A stretch of DNA of 64,000 nt from Pycnococcus provasolii. Its lineage: Eukaryota > Chlorophyta > Pseudoscourfieldiophyceae > Pseudoscourfieldiales. The notes under the pieces were generated by a model. It was given only the letters and a program-made list of their open reading frames with translations. It did not search any database and had not been told where the DNA came from. Position 1 is the stretch's first letter; every line of letters starts with the position of its first letter. Where the stretch lies: the NCBI GenBank assembly GCA_049487715.1, contig CP150561.1, forward strand, positions 496,001-560,000. Reading direction: 5' to 3'. A program made the position numbers and the translations under genes. Positions 21,839 through 33,500 of the stretch are shown here, piece by piece.

Positions 21839-24800
21839 ATGTTTATGAAGGATAAGGTTGTTTCCAACGTGTTCGTCACGCGCGACTACGCTTTGCTGGC
21901 GTCCGAATGTTCCGTGAAGCTTAACGCGTCTACGGTCGTTGACGTGTCGGCCGGGGGAGAGATGCACCCGTTGAAGCTTCAGCTGACGACGAAGAAACAA
22001 CAACCTCCCTCCCTCCTCCTCCTCCTCCTTGACCTTGCCAACGTCAACATCAACGGCAACGTCAATCTCGTCGTCACCTTCAACACCCGCAAAAGAGGAG
22101 CCTGCAGAACCTAGCAGCAGCAGCACGTTACCTGTCGACACACCAGACGAGCCTTTCGACCCGCTGTCGCAGGCACTCGCGGCACGCAGGTGTGCGGTCA
22201 CGCCGGGGGCGGACCCTCTTTCGTCGTCAACCACCACCAACACCACCACGTCGTCGTCGTCGTCGTCGTCGTCGTCAACACCGCCAATCCAAAGAAAAAA
22301 GAAAGATGCCAGCGACACGGTCGCTTTCGTTCCACCCGATGCAACGAAGAGGCGATTCGCCGTCAGGCCGCTGTCCGACGACGGTGACGGGTGCGACCCG
22401 TCGGTAGAAGCCGAGTGGGAAGTCACGCGAGCTGCGCTGCTAAAGCGCGACGTCTCAAGCGGTGCCGTCGTGCGCGTCGATGCCAGCAACTTCGAGATCG
22501 TCGGTCTTTCCACAGCAGGCGCGTCGTCGCGGGATACGACGGGAGAGAACTCTCAGCAAACAAGGAGGCGTCTGCAGCAGCTTGGCGACGACGAAGAGTC
22601 GAAAAGCCTTGAGGCGGCCACAATCAACCAAAGCGAGCTCGTCGAACGGCTGAAAGCGCTGAATGACAACATCGCCAGAGCTTGGCTCGAAAGCGACCGA
22701 CTCAACGCACTGCGCCTTGCCGTGAAAGCGGCGCGGCTGCTGTCCGACGCCGCGTACACGGGTGACTTCTACCCCACAATCTTTGTGCTCGTCACGGACA
22801 TCATGAACACTCTGGGCAGCCTCGTGTACGACCGAATCTTGCGCAAGGCTACGCACGACGACGACGGCACCAAGGTGGGAACGCTGCCGGCAAGCTTTTC
22901 CGCCGCGGACGTGCGGATCGCCGCGCAGGAGACGTGCCGTAACTGGTTCTACAAAATATCAGCCATCAGGCACGCCGTTCCGCGCATTTACATGGAGCTT
23001 GCACTGCTGCGCTGCTACCGTTTCTTCCAGGATAGGCCGCCGATCGACGAGGTTTGCCGCATCGCGCGATCCGCACGAGGTGTTGCCCATCCCGTCGTCG
23101 CGAGCTATCTGCGCTGCTTCATCGCTCGGAGGGCGGCGGCGTGTGGAGTGGATCCCGTGCGACTCATTCCGCTGATGCATGACGCCGTGCGCGTCGCGGC
23201 GCCGGTTCTTGCCACCTCCGGCGAGAACTCTGCAATTTCGCCCGCACTTTCGTGGATTGCACATTGCTCGTGTCGCACTTCAGAAAGCGTGCTCACGTCG
23301 CCAACTTCGCGGCGTGGTGACTACGTGCACGGGACCGAGGCAGATCGCATCGAAATGATGCTCGCATGGGCCGAGGGCAAGGTGCTGCCCCCGTACGCGG
23401 ACGGTGCGCAACACGTCTGGGCTGACCCCGCCCCGACGCCGTCGTCCCTAGAGTCGGCCACAGTGTTTGTGCTTCCTATTGTCGTCGCCGCGCTTCGACC
23501 CGAACATGCCATGGCTCACGCGAAGCGAATCTCAAAGCTCATCAAGACATGCGGCGCCGCGACGGCGGCAAAGCTCGGCGTGTCCGGTGGTTTGCAGATG
23601 GAAACCATGCTTGCTGCAGCGTACTCCGCGCTCGGCGCGCGTATTTCTGCCGCGAATGACGAAGTCGAACAGCTCGACGGTGCGGCGCTCGAGAACGCCA
23701 CCTCGGCGTTTCAGGGGTGCCTTAAGATTGCACTGCGGTTTGCGTCGCTGAAGCCGTATCTTCAGACTGTGGCGGCATGGGCGGGGTTTGCCTCTGCGCG
23801 TCTTCCCGCGTCGGATCTCGAGCCGCTGTTGCGAGGCGTCGTCGAGCGCGTGAGTGAAAGCCAGCTTGCACCCGCGGGTGAGGAAGATAGCAACGGCGGT
23901 CACGAAGATGCGCCGTCGTCGTTCAACAAGGCGGATCCACCTATCGCAGCGACGCTGTCGGATTTATACCGCGCGGCGGTGGAAGGCGCTGCCGCGCAGC
24001 TGGGATCTGCCGGCGTTCTCGCCGTTGCGGCAGAGGGTTCGCTCGGTGCCCTCGCAGACCTGCTGCCCGCCGGAGAGCCTAGATCACAGGCAGCGGCGGC
24101 TCTGCTCGACGCGGCACTGCCCAAGCCTCGGATGCTTCCACCGCCACGCGACGTGCCCGCAACAGCGGTATCCGACCCGGTGGCTCTTACGGTGCTTTTC
24201 GAGAGTGCCCGAATCGTGCACGATGCCATGGACGCGATGACGCCCGCTTCGGAGCTTCGCTCGGCTGATGAACGCCTGACGCGCTTCGTTCGCGCGGCAC
24301 GATTCCCCGGCGACGTCGATGGCAGCCGCGAACTTGCGTTCCTCGCGCGTTGCCGCGGCGCTTTTGGAAGGTGCAGTGCGGTGCTCGAGGCGGCGGTGTA
24401 CCGCGCCGCAGCCGCACTTCATCGCCTGTCGTCGTCGTCCTCTCGCGGCAACGCGAAGAAGCAACGCGAGCAGCTGCTAGCTTTCGCAGCCTTTTTGCAG
24501 GTGACCGTACCAAGCCTCCGCGCGCCGCTGAGCCGCGCGCGCGCCGCGCTTCTTGCCGCCAAAGGATGTCACGCAGCCGGCTTGGCGAGCCGAGCGGATG
24601 CCTGCGTCGAGCTTGCGCTGGCTGTCGTGAAGGAGGAGAGTGCGCACGCCACGACGCTCGAGAGTGCGAGCGGCGGCAGCGCATCGGCGATTGTCGAGGA
24701 TGGAAAGGATGTCGCCGCCGAGCGTGCTGCTTGTGATGCGACCATCCTCGGCTTCGCGGAGAGCGCGGGTGGCGTGCTTGCTACTCTGGCGCTGGATCCC

Positions 24801-25259
24801 GAGGCGGACCCTCTTCTTCTAGTCACGCGCGCATGCCGACTAGTGCGCGAGCATCCGTGGGTGAATCCGGCGGACGGCTACCTGCGCGCGGCACGCAGTC
24901 TGCTGAGCACGCTTCCGGCGCTGTGCCAGGAGATTCCGCCCTCCTTTGCCCTGGAACCAGGTGTGGAACCTTCGTTCAATCTGCTCGCACGCGAGCGTGC
25001 CTTTTGCGCGGATGTGCTTGCGCTCTACGACGACGTGCTTTCCTCGTGTACTTCCGTAATCGCGTCGCACGCCGCATCCGCTCCCACGCGCGCCGTACCA
25101 GCTCGTCACGCCGCGGCGCTCGCCGTCGGTGCCGCGATGCACCTCGGTGGCGCAGCTGCTCGCGTGCGCGTCGTGGACCTGGTGGCGGAGGCGCGCGCAA
25201 ACCTTCCCGCGGACGAGCGCAAAAGCTTTGTGAATGCGGCGCGGAAAGCGGGCCTGTGA
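21839..25259 (+). CDS. VPS35L: VPS35L-like subunit of Retriever/Commander endosomal recycling complex
   Basis: The long frame (22029-25259, about 1,076 codons) has no ATG at its beginning. The conserved part starts near 22640 with AWLESDRLNALRLAVKAAR and continues FYPTIFVLVTDIMNTLG, ETCRNWFYKISAIRHAVPR and later helical repeats, matching VPS35L (formerly C16orf62). This alpha-solenoid subunit of Retriever recycles membrane cargo from endosomes together with the CCC complex. A frame opening at ATG 21839 contains GGEMHPLKL, like the HPLK motif near the N-terminus of VPS35L, but it is one reading frame off. A one-base discrepancy in the CCT/CTC microsatellite near 22000, or an unseen intron, would link them. 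The Ser/Thr-rich linker resembles the low-complexity N-terminal linker of the family. Confidence 0.85.
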
Positions 25260-25376
25260 TGGCCTGTGGTGTAAGTAATTAGTTTTCCCCGTTTACAATT
25301 AATAAATTCACATCCCGGCCGAGGTGTGTCTCCCATGGACGTCGGAGGACGAGGTTTCGACGTCGGCGAAACGCCC

Positions 25377-25904
25377 TCAAACACCCATCAATGCGGCCAA
25401 CCCAGCCCCGATTCCGACCAGAACGGCGGTGGCGATGTCTGACGTCTTGGTCGACGCCGCTGAAGTCCTCGCCTTCGTGGTTGTGGCTGCTTTCGTCGTC
25501 GATGCGGTTGTCACCTTCGTCGCTGTCGTGGTCGGAGTTGATGTAGTTGTAGGTGGTGTCGGGGAAGGTGCAGGCGTGGCCGTTGTCGTCGGGGCTGCCG
25601 TTGTCGTCACATCCCTAGCCTCTGTAGAGGTACTTGTGGTGGTCTCCACGGGCACCATGGTGATTCCGAGTTCGCCAGGGCAGGCTTCTTTATCTTGCAC
25701 GGCTGTGCATTTGGAGGTGGTGTTGTTGTACGTGCACTTTCCACCAGACACACACCCCTTGCAGTCTGCCGGTTGTTCGTCGAACGACGAGCAGCTTAAA
25801 GCGCGAGCGGGTGGGAGGAGACACACAGCTAACAACACAGCACTAATAAGGTAGGTGGCCAACGAACCACGTACCCTAATAATGTTACTATTGTTGCGCG
25901 CCAT
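25377..25904 (-). CDS. Small secreted or GPI-anchored mucin-like protein
   Basis: The protein has 175 residues. It begins with a signal peptide (hydrophobic LISAVLLAVCLLPPARA), followed by a compact Cys-rich domain of about 45 residues with six cysteines (SCSSF...DCKGC...GKCTYN...KCTAV...ACPG) and two N-glycosylation sites (NNTT). A Thr/Ala/Pro-rich stalk of about 75 residues comes next, and the C-terminus is a hydrophobic tail (IATAVLVGIGAGLAALMGV). The tail fits either a GPI-anchor signal or a membrane span. I recognise no family. A cell-surface role is inferred from architecture. It faces VPS35L tail to tail, 117 bp away. Confidence 0.7.
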   Translation of the reverse strand: MARNNSNIIRVRGSLATYLISAVLLAVCLLPPARALSCSSFDEQPADCKGCVSGGKCTYNNTTSKCTAVQDKEACPGELGITMVPVETTTSTSTEARDVTTTAAPTTTATPAPSPTPPTTTSTPTTTATKVTTASTTKAATTTKARTSAASTKTSDIATAVLVGIGAGLAALMGV

Positions 25905-27576
25905 TTCTTTCTATCGGAAACTGAAAACGGAAAGTAAACGGGCAAGCAAGCAAGCTTGGAAAGGTGATATGTGCTGCTGAGGTAGGTTGCTGAGGTGGTT
26001 GCGGCGCCGCGGCCGGGGTCGAGGAGTGCTACGAACTGTAGGTAGGTAGGTACGGCGGCCGCGAGATACGGGCGAATGTTGGAGCTCTTAAGGTTTACTG
26101 TGGTCTAAAAAGAGGGGGGAGCGCAGCTGGCAAGTTGGACCTACTGTAGATATCTGCCACGTTGTCGACAACAAACCCACAGTTGGCACATGCCACAGCT
26201 GCAGCCTTGAGGGAGCCTTGTGTCTTGAGAAGTTTACCGTGTGAATCTTTTGCCACCTACTGTAACCACGACGGACCGAACGAACGATAGCTTGCTTGCT
26301 CGCCCTTCTGGCTTCTGCGCCCTTGCCTCGCTATCGAGTAAGGTAGTACTCCTGGCTTTTACAGTACGTGATATCACATCTCCACGATGAAAAAGAGTGC
26401 CAACTACCTTACCTACAGTACAGTATTAGGCGCAACCTCCAGGCAGCCAGGCCCGATGACCATTTCGTTGTGTGCTGCGCGCGAGGGACTGATGCCTGAG
26501 GGGATTGATGTGACAAGGGCAAAGGGCGAGACACAGGTGTTGCGTGCACAGGGCTCTAGCTAGAGGTCTGGCAGGGGAGGAAAGAAACAGGCGAGGAAGG
26601 GGGAAGGAAGGGTGAGCCTCGGAGCGCTCTACGATAGTCTAGCTAGTGCTAAGTTCACCTGCCAAAGTGCACTGCGCCAGTACCCGGTACTCTCTGGAGG
26701 CGTTCCTTCTCCCGCCTTTCTTCCAGGCCCTAAAGACCTGCCCTAATAAAGGGGATGCCTCCTACCTTTAAGGAAAGCTAATAGTTCTTATGTAGCACTA
26801 CCTGTAAGGCACGCACGCGCACACATACACATAAGTCCCCTCTCCCACACCCATCCTGCACTGTGCATACCTACCCTAAAAAGAACCGGCCTGTTACAGT
26901 ATTTGCCACTTAAGTGAGGACCTTCCCCTCTCCCTTCGCTCTCCCTCCTCCCAGTCCCAGAGTCCTAGGCGGCGTGAGCCTCGGAAAGCACCTGCACCTG
27001 CTCAAGTATCCCCTACAAGTGTGTGTGTTCAAGGGGTACCTCGTAGTTCAAGGGCTTGCAAGGGGCAGGCGGCCATAGATAATAAAACCAAACAAACTCA
27101 TCAGCGCAGGCATAGGTGTATCTGCCTGCCATAGGATAGGTGTGTGTATATAGCAGAGCAGCTGTTAACAGGCGCTATTCTATTTGAGCTACTTATTGAC
27201 TTCAAGGTGTCTGTGCACGGCCTTAAGTTAGTTGCAAGGTGCTCGGAGGAGCCCACCTGGGGGAGCCCACCCGTCATCATCACAACCTCATCGCTCCATC
27301 TCGCGCGCATTAAGCCGGCCGTGTGGGTTGTGCATCCATCCATCCAGCCAGCCATCCACCCATCATCAGTGATAGGCCGATACAGTATATACATCAAGTC
27401 CTGAGTGCGCACAACCCCTCCGCCTCCGGAGCATCGACAGTCAAGTGCTGTCAGTCAGTTGGTACCAGGGTGGTGCAACCTTTTTTATTGACACGCACGA
27501 CGAACCGAATCTTGGTTGAGTTGAGATACCTGCCGGCTGATATCTTCATCAGCGTCGCTCAATACAAATCATAGCG
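25905..27576. other. 1.7-kb gene-free stretch, densest in TACAGTA heptamers
   Basis: I find no supported coding sequence. TAC(A/T)GTA occurs seven times (26142, 26258, 26360, 26414, 26419, 26895, 27381), two of them overlapping. GGTAGGTAGG and CCTACCTTACC short repeats and two GTGAGCCTCGGA blocks (about 26612 and 26976) are present. The right end must contain the promoter and 5' UTR of the giant gene starting at 27577. Confidence 0.5.
26414..26425. other. Two overlapping TACAGTA heptamers (stacked putative excision footprints)
   Basis: The sequence reads TACAGTACAGTA, that is TA-CAG-TA-CAG-TA. Under the Tc1/mariner footprint reading this is two successive insertion and excision events, the second using the TA left by the first. 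Confidence 0.5.
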
Positions 27577-30500
27577 ATGGACTTCGCGCAGCTCGGTAGT
27601 TCGGGGGGAAACACGCTCGTCCCGGGTGACGTCGTCGCGTTCCTCGTACGTCTTCTTTCACACAAGCCGAAAGCCTCGCAAGCCAGTCTCAACGTCACAA
27701 AGTATACTCACTCACTCACTCACTCTTTCCCTTGTTTTCTTTCCTCTAGGATGCCGCCGGACACGCGTACGTCGCCATCCCACCGTCTGACGAGTCGGAA
27801 CCCACGTGGTTCATGAGCGAGCCCATTGACGCACTGCAGGAACCTCGGTGTCACCTGGTGCGCTACTTTCTTTCTTTCTTTGGCACCAACCACAACACGG
27901 CAAAGCCGAAGAAAACCTTCTAACGCCCACAAAAAATAAACACTTCTTACAATCAGGTGGTGCACCGCGGCCCGTCGGGCGAACTCGGATTCAAATCCGC
28001 GGATGCAGGGAACAGGTTCCTGCAGCCTCGCCGACGAGGACGCGCAAGGCTTGCGCTCGCAGGGCAGACGTTCGGCGTGAACGAACAGTGGGTCGTGGAC
28101 GGAGGGGAGAGCCCGATCCCGCCTTCCAGCCCTGTGCGCAGCCGCGACGGGGGGTCAAATCAAATGCAGTGGGCAAGCGCGCCGCTGCTTTCGCTGAGAA
28201 GCCGACGCTACCCAGAGTTCAAGCTTGCCGTGAAGGTGCTGCGCGTGCCAGCGAGCCAGCTCACATCCGCGATGGCGGCAGCGTCAGCCAACGCACAATT
28301 GGAGCAGGAGCGAGGGTCAAGCCCCATTCCCGTACGCCGGCGGTCAGAAATCTCCGTGCCGCGTTCCGTGCGCGCAAGTGCTCAAGGTGCGCTGGGCCAT
28401 TCCATGTCGCCTGACCGCGAATCGGTAGAACTGCCGCAAGATTCAGAGGCTTTTGAGCGCATGAGTGCCTCCGCGCCCTCGCATGCGCGCGATGCCGCGC
28501 AGGCGGAGCAAGGGTCGGTGATGAGCGCGATGAGCGGCCTGCTCGTACGCGAGTGGTCGAGCTTCGTGCTCAAGGAGGTGCGCGCACGCCAGAAGGTGGA
28601 CGGCGAGCTCAAGGACCTGGGCGAGCAGCTGCGAAAATGCCAGCAGGACACGCTCAAGGAAATTGATAGCATCAAGCTCATGATGCACGAGGAGTGCCAG
28701 CGCACTCTGCTCGAGGCGTGGCGCCGCCAGGAGCGCATGCGGCTGCTGCGGTCACGGAGGCGCCTCAAGTCATCAGTGCTGCGCGGCTGGCACTTGGTCA
28801 TTCGGGATCGCGTCATGAAGCGTGAGCGTGCAAGGTCGGCGCACATCGCCGGCATGATGCAGCGCGCGATGAGTGCGTGGCGATGGTACGTTGACGAAAC
28901 GAAGGAAGACAGGAAGCTCGTCATCTTCGTACGTCGGCGTGCCAACTTCGAGCGTGCGTCGACAACATTCTCCGCGTGGTTCCAGTTCACGCGCCTTCGA
29001 TTGATTCGTGCGCGCGGACTGCGCTCCATCTTGGCGCGCGCACTCGGGCGTATTCTCACATCATTCTTTGCCGAGTGGCAACAGGCTGCGCGCAACGCCG
29101 CATGGGTTCGCCGTCGAATGGCAGGCGCCTTTTGCAAGCACGTGCGTTGCATGCGGCGCTATGCATTCCAAGCTTGGACTGGCGAATTTGACCGCTTGCG
29201 CAAATTCCGCACGCGCTACGCAAAGTCTTGCAGAGTTCGGCAGAGAAAAATTCTTCGGGAGGGGTTCGGGGCCTTCAGGCGTATGATCATTGACAATCGT
29301 CGCAAGCGCCACCATGCTCGCCGCTTTCTCTACCTTGCATCGACGCGGAGGGTAGGCGTGTTGATGCAGGAGTGGCGCGAGCATGTGAGGTGGACGAAAA
29401 GATATCGATCTCGCGCCCGCCGCGCTATGCTCATGTTTTCGCAGCGCACGTCGGCGATTGTGATGCAGGAGTGGCGCGACGTTGCGAGACGCACGGCGAG
29501 GAATCGCACCAAGCTGCGGAAGTTCCTGTACTTCACCGCACAGCGCGGGCTGAACATCGTTCTGCAGGAGTGGCACGAGGCGACGCACGGCAAGCGCGTG
29601 TATGCGCACCGTGTGCGTAAGCATCGCGCGCTCCTTCGCAGGAGGTGCATGGACTTCGGAATGGAGGCGTTCCGCCGTCTGCTTCGCATGGCAAGCCACC
29701 GGCGTCATCAGACTCGGAAGTTTATGTTCATGATGTCGACACGCCAGCAGGCTGTGGTGATGCAGGAGTGGTGCGAGCAAGTCAACTGGATGAAAAAGTA
29801 TCGATCTCGCGGCCGTCATGCGATGCTCCGCATGTCGCAGCGCACGTCGGCGATTGTGATGCAGGAGTGGCGCGACGTTGCGAGACGCACGGCGAGGAAT
29901 CGCACCAAGCTGCGGAAGTTCCTGTACTTCACCGCACAGCGCGGGCTGAACATCGTTCTGCAGGAGTGGCACGAGGCGACGCACGGCAAGCGCGTGTATG
30001 CGCAGCGCGTGCGTAAGCATCGCGCGCTCCTTCGCAGGAAGTGCATGGACTTCGGAATGGAGGCGTTCCGCCGTCTGCTTCGCATGGCAAAGCATCGCAA
30101 GAGTCAGCTACGCCGTATGCTATTTCACGCATCGACACGCCAGCAGGCTGTGGTGATGCAGGAGTGGTGCGAGCAAGTCAACTGGATGAAAAAGTATCGA
30201 TCCCGCGGCCGTCGCGCTATGCTCCGCATGTCGCAGCGCACGTCGGCGATTGTGATGCAGGAGTGGCGTGACGTTGCGAGACGCACGTCGAGGAATCGCA
30301 CCAAGCTGCGGAAGTTCCTGTACTTCACCGCACAGCGCGGGCTGAACATCGTTCTGCAGGAGTGGCACGAGGTGACGCACGGCAAGCGCGTGTATGCGCA
30401 GCGCGTGCGTAAGCATCGCGCGCTCCTTCGCAGGAGGTGCATGGACTTCGGAATGGAGGCGTTCCGCCGTCTGCTTCGCATGGCAAGCCACCGGCGTCAT

Positions 30501-33500
30501 CAGACTCGGAAGTTTATGTTCATGATGTCGACACGCCAGCAGGCTGTGGTGATGCAGGAGTGGTGCGAGCAAGTCAACTGGATGAAAAAGTATCGATCTC
30601 GCGGCCGTCATGCGATGCTCCGCATGTCGCAGCGCACGTCGGCGATTGTGATGCAGGAGTGGCGCGACGTTGCGAGACGCACGGCGAGGAATCGCACCAA
30701 GCTGCGGAAGTTCCTGTACTTCACCGCACAGCGTGGGCTGAACATCGTTCTGCAGGAGTGGCACGAGGTGACGCACGGCAAGCGCGTGTATGCGCACCGT
30801 GTGCGTAAGCATCGCGCGCTCCTTCGCAGGAGGTGCATGGACTTCGGAATGGAGGCGTTCCGCCGTCTGCTTCGCATGGCAAGCCACCGGCGTCATCAGA
30901 CTCGGAAGTTTATGTTCATGATGTCGACACGCCAGCAGGCTGTGGTGATGCAGGAGTGGCGCGAGCAAGTCAACTGGATGAAAAAGTATCGATCTCGCGG
31001 CCGTCAAGCGATGCTCCGCATGTCGCAGCGCACGTCGGCGATTGTGATGCAGGAGTGGCGCGAGTTGGCTCGACGTGGAGCTGCTATTCGTCGCAAGACA
31101 CGAAAATTCCTATTTCTCATGGGATGCAGAATCGTTGAGGTTGCCATGCGAGAATGGCGCATCGCGGCTAGCCGTTCCGTCGTTCGGAGAAGGAAGATTA
31201 GCAAAAGCATCTATCGCATGAGCTCACGAAAGTCTGGATTTATCCTGCAGCAGTGGTTCAGTGCCGTGATTACGGAACGCATGCATCGCAATCGCATTTT
31301 ACGCATGTATCGGCGGCGCTTGCAGATGGTGTTGACGGTGTGGAAGTACATGGCCACTGGCACTTCGGGCATGAAGAAGCTGGTGAACATCAAGGTGAGA
31401 TTCTTCACACGCATCCGTAATCGTTCGATTCTGTGTGCCTGGCGCGACGTGAAGGATCATAGCGTGTACACACGTCGCTTGCTCCTAAAGCAATTCGCCT
31501 CGAAAACGGGTCAGGACCATCGCAATATCCAGGATAGTCTCGTCTCTGAGAGGGTCGAGAAATTCAAGAAGGTGGCTACGCAGGCTGCGGAGGAGCGGCT
31601 TGAGAGCATTGCCGAGGTTCAGGAGGCGAAATTGGTGCACGCAAATGCCATGGCGGACTCTTTCGTCAAGGCGTTCGTTTCGACGAATACCGATGCAACC
31701 ACCAACTTGGCGCGAGCTGTCGCCCAGGCGATTCCATCAGACTCCTTAGCTGGTGTGGCTCTGTCCGTCGATGATTTGGCTGAAGACGATTCGGCGAGTG
31801 ACATCACGGCCACGATTCGACAGGTTGGTCGTCTTGAGCTATCGGAATTATCGCGTCGTGCTATGGTGAGTGACCACCTCGAGTCTGTGAAGAGCGATAC
31901 GTATGCAGTCGCCGCGCGTCTTGTGGACCCGCGGCTGCTCTTAAAGGCGGGCCTGAACCCGACCGAAGTTGACGTATCCAGCACCGGGGGCAGAATAAGA
32001 ACGTCAGCATCTCCTTCGAGACCGGGAACATCGTCCCGGCCCAGTCGCGTGGACTTTGCGGAAACTGCAAGAGAGGAGGCGAAAACCCTCCGCGAGGAAT
32101 TGACATTGGATATTGATGCGGCGAAGATGAAGATTAAGAGTCTCGAGTCAAAGTCAAAGCCTCCTACGCCCGGCGCTCTCACCGCCGGTCGCTCCACATC
32201 CGACGAGATTTCGATATGGCGCAAAAAACTTGAGATTGCGCAGAAACGCCTCAATCAACTAGAAAAGTCTGTGCAGATGATAAATGAAAGCAAGTATCTG
32301 TCGTCAATGGTCACGACTTCTACTTCTCCCGAGGAGGCTGATGATAATTCGAGCAAAGCTGCACGGTCGCCATCTACTCCGGCCATGTCGCCGACGAGGT
32401 CAGCAGTAAGCCTCCTAACTCGCCGCTTCGAGCAGGCGGAACCGTCACCGCAGGTTGGCGCATCACGTTCGATGGTATCACCGTCGCTAGCTTCGGCTCG
32501 TGAATCGGTGGCCGCAGCCCGAGCCGTGGCAGTACAACGAGACGAGTCCTCGATCGCGCAAGACGTGCAAAGTGTCACAGATCGCGAAAAGCGCAAATCG
32601 ATATTAGCATCTGCGCAAGATGTGCTTGAAAATGTGCGCATATCACACAACTCGGACGTTGCGGCGATGCAACCGTCAGTTGAAATCCTGCTCGCCCAGG
32701 TGTCACGTGTCGCAGCCGTTTCGGATGAATGCTCAAACATGGCAGAAAGTGCAATCCCACAGGGCATTGCTCGCCACGCGGCGCTAGCGAAAAAGTTGGC
32801 GACCGCAATGGTGCGAAATGACACAGCGAATGTCTTTGGCTATGAATCTCAGATGTTGGCCATCGAAAAATCTCTCGAGGCGATGGGTGACCCTGTCCTC
32901 AAGGATAGTGACGAAGAGTCGACTGATGAAAATTCATCTCTACCGGCGAGTGCAGAAGCGCATGAATGTGTGCAGCGCCTCGTCGCGCTTGCTGCGGCGT
33001 GTGGAAAGGCGCGTGATGAGGCGGAAGCGGCAGCAGCTGCTGCGGCACGCGAGGATTCTGAGAACAGCGGTGATGGCAACGTTGGACCATTGGACCCAGA
33101 GTCTGCCGCACGCTGGATGAAGATTCGAGATGAGATGGCACAGGCTGAACTTAAGATTCGCGAGCGTCTAGATCGCCTCATTTCCGCTCGGGAGAAGGTC
33201 GCCAACGTGCGTGCCACCTCAGCCAACGTCTTGCGCAGCACTCTGGTTTCCATTGACCCTGTGGTGCACGATCGAGCTCTGGCTGCGAAGGTAGATCACA
33301 ATCAAATCGAAAAACCGCACGTCATGTACGAAAATTCCCAAAATCAAAAGGCAATGATTGAGATCTGGCGAAATCTTGAGTCAATGTGCAAGGGGAACAA
33401 GGCGCTCGCACGTAGTGCCATGAAAGATGTCACTTCCGAAGCAGAAATCGCGGCACGATCTTCGGCGGAACGAAAAGAGCAGCTCAAGGTGCATGCGAGC

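Noticed and set aside
29061-31007. Long repeated minus-strand frames within the Sfi1-like repeat region
   Set aside because: They are reverse-strand shadows of the 396-bp coding repeats and share their period.
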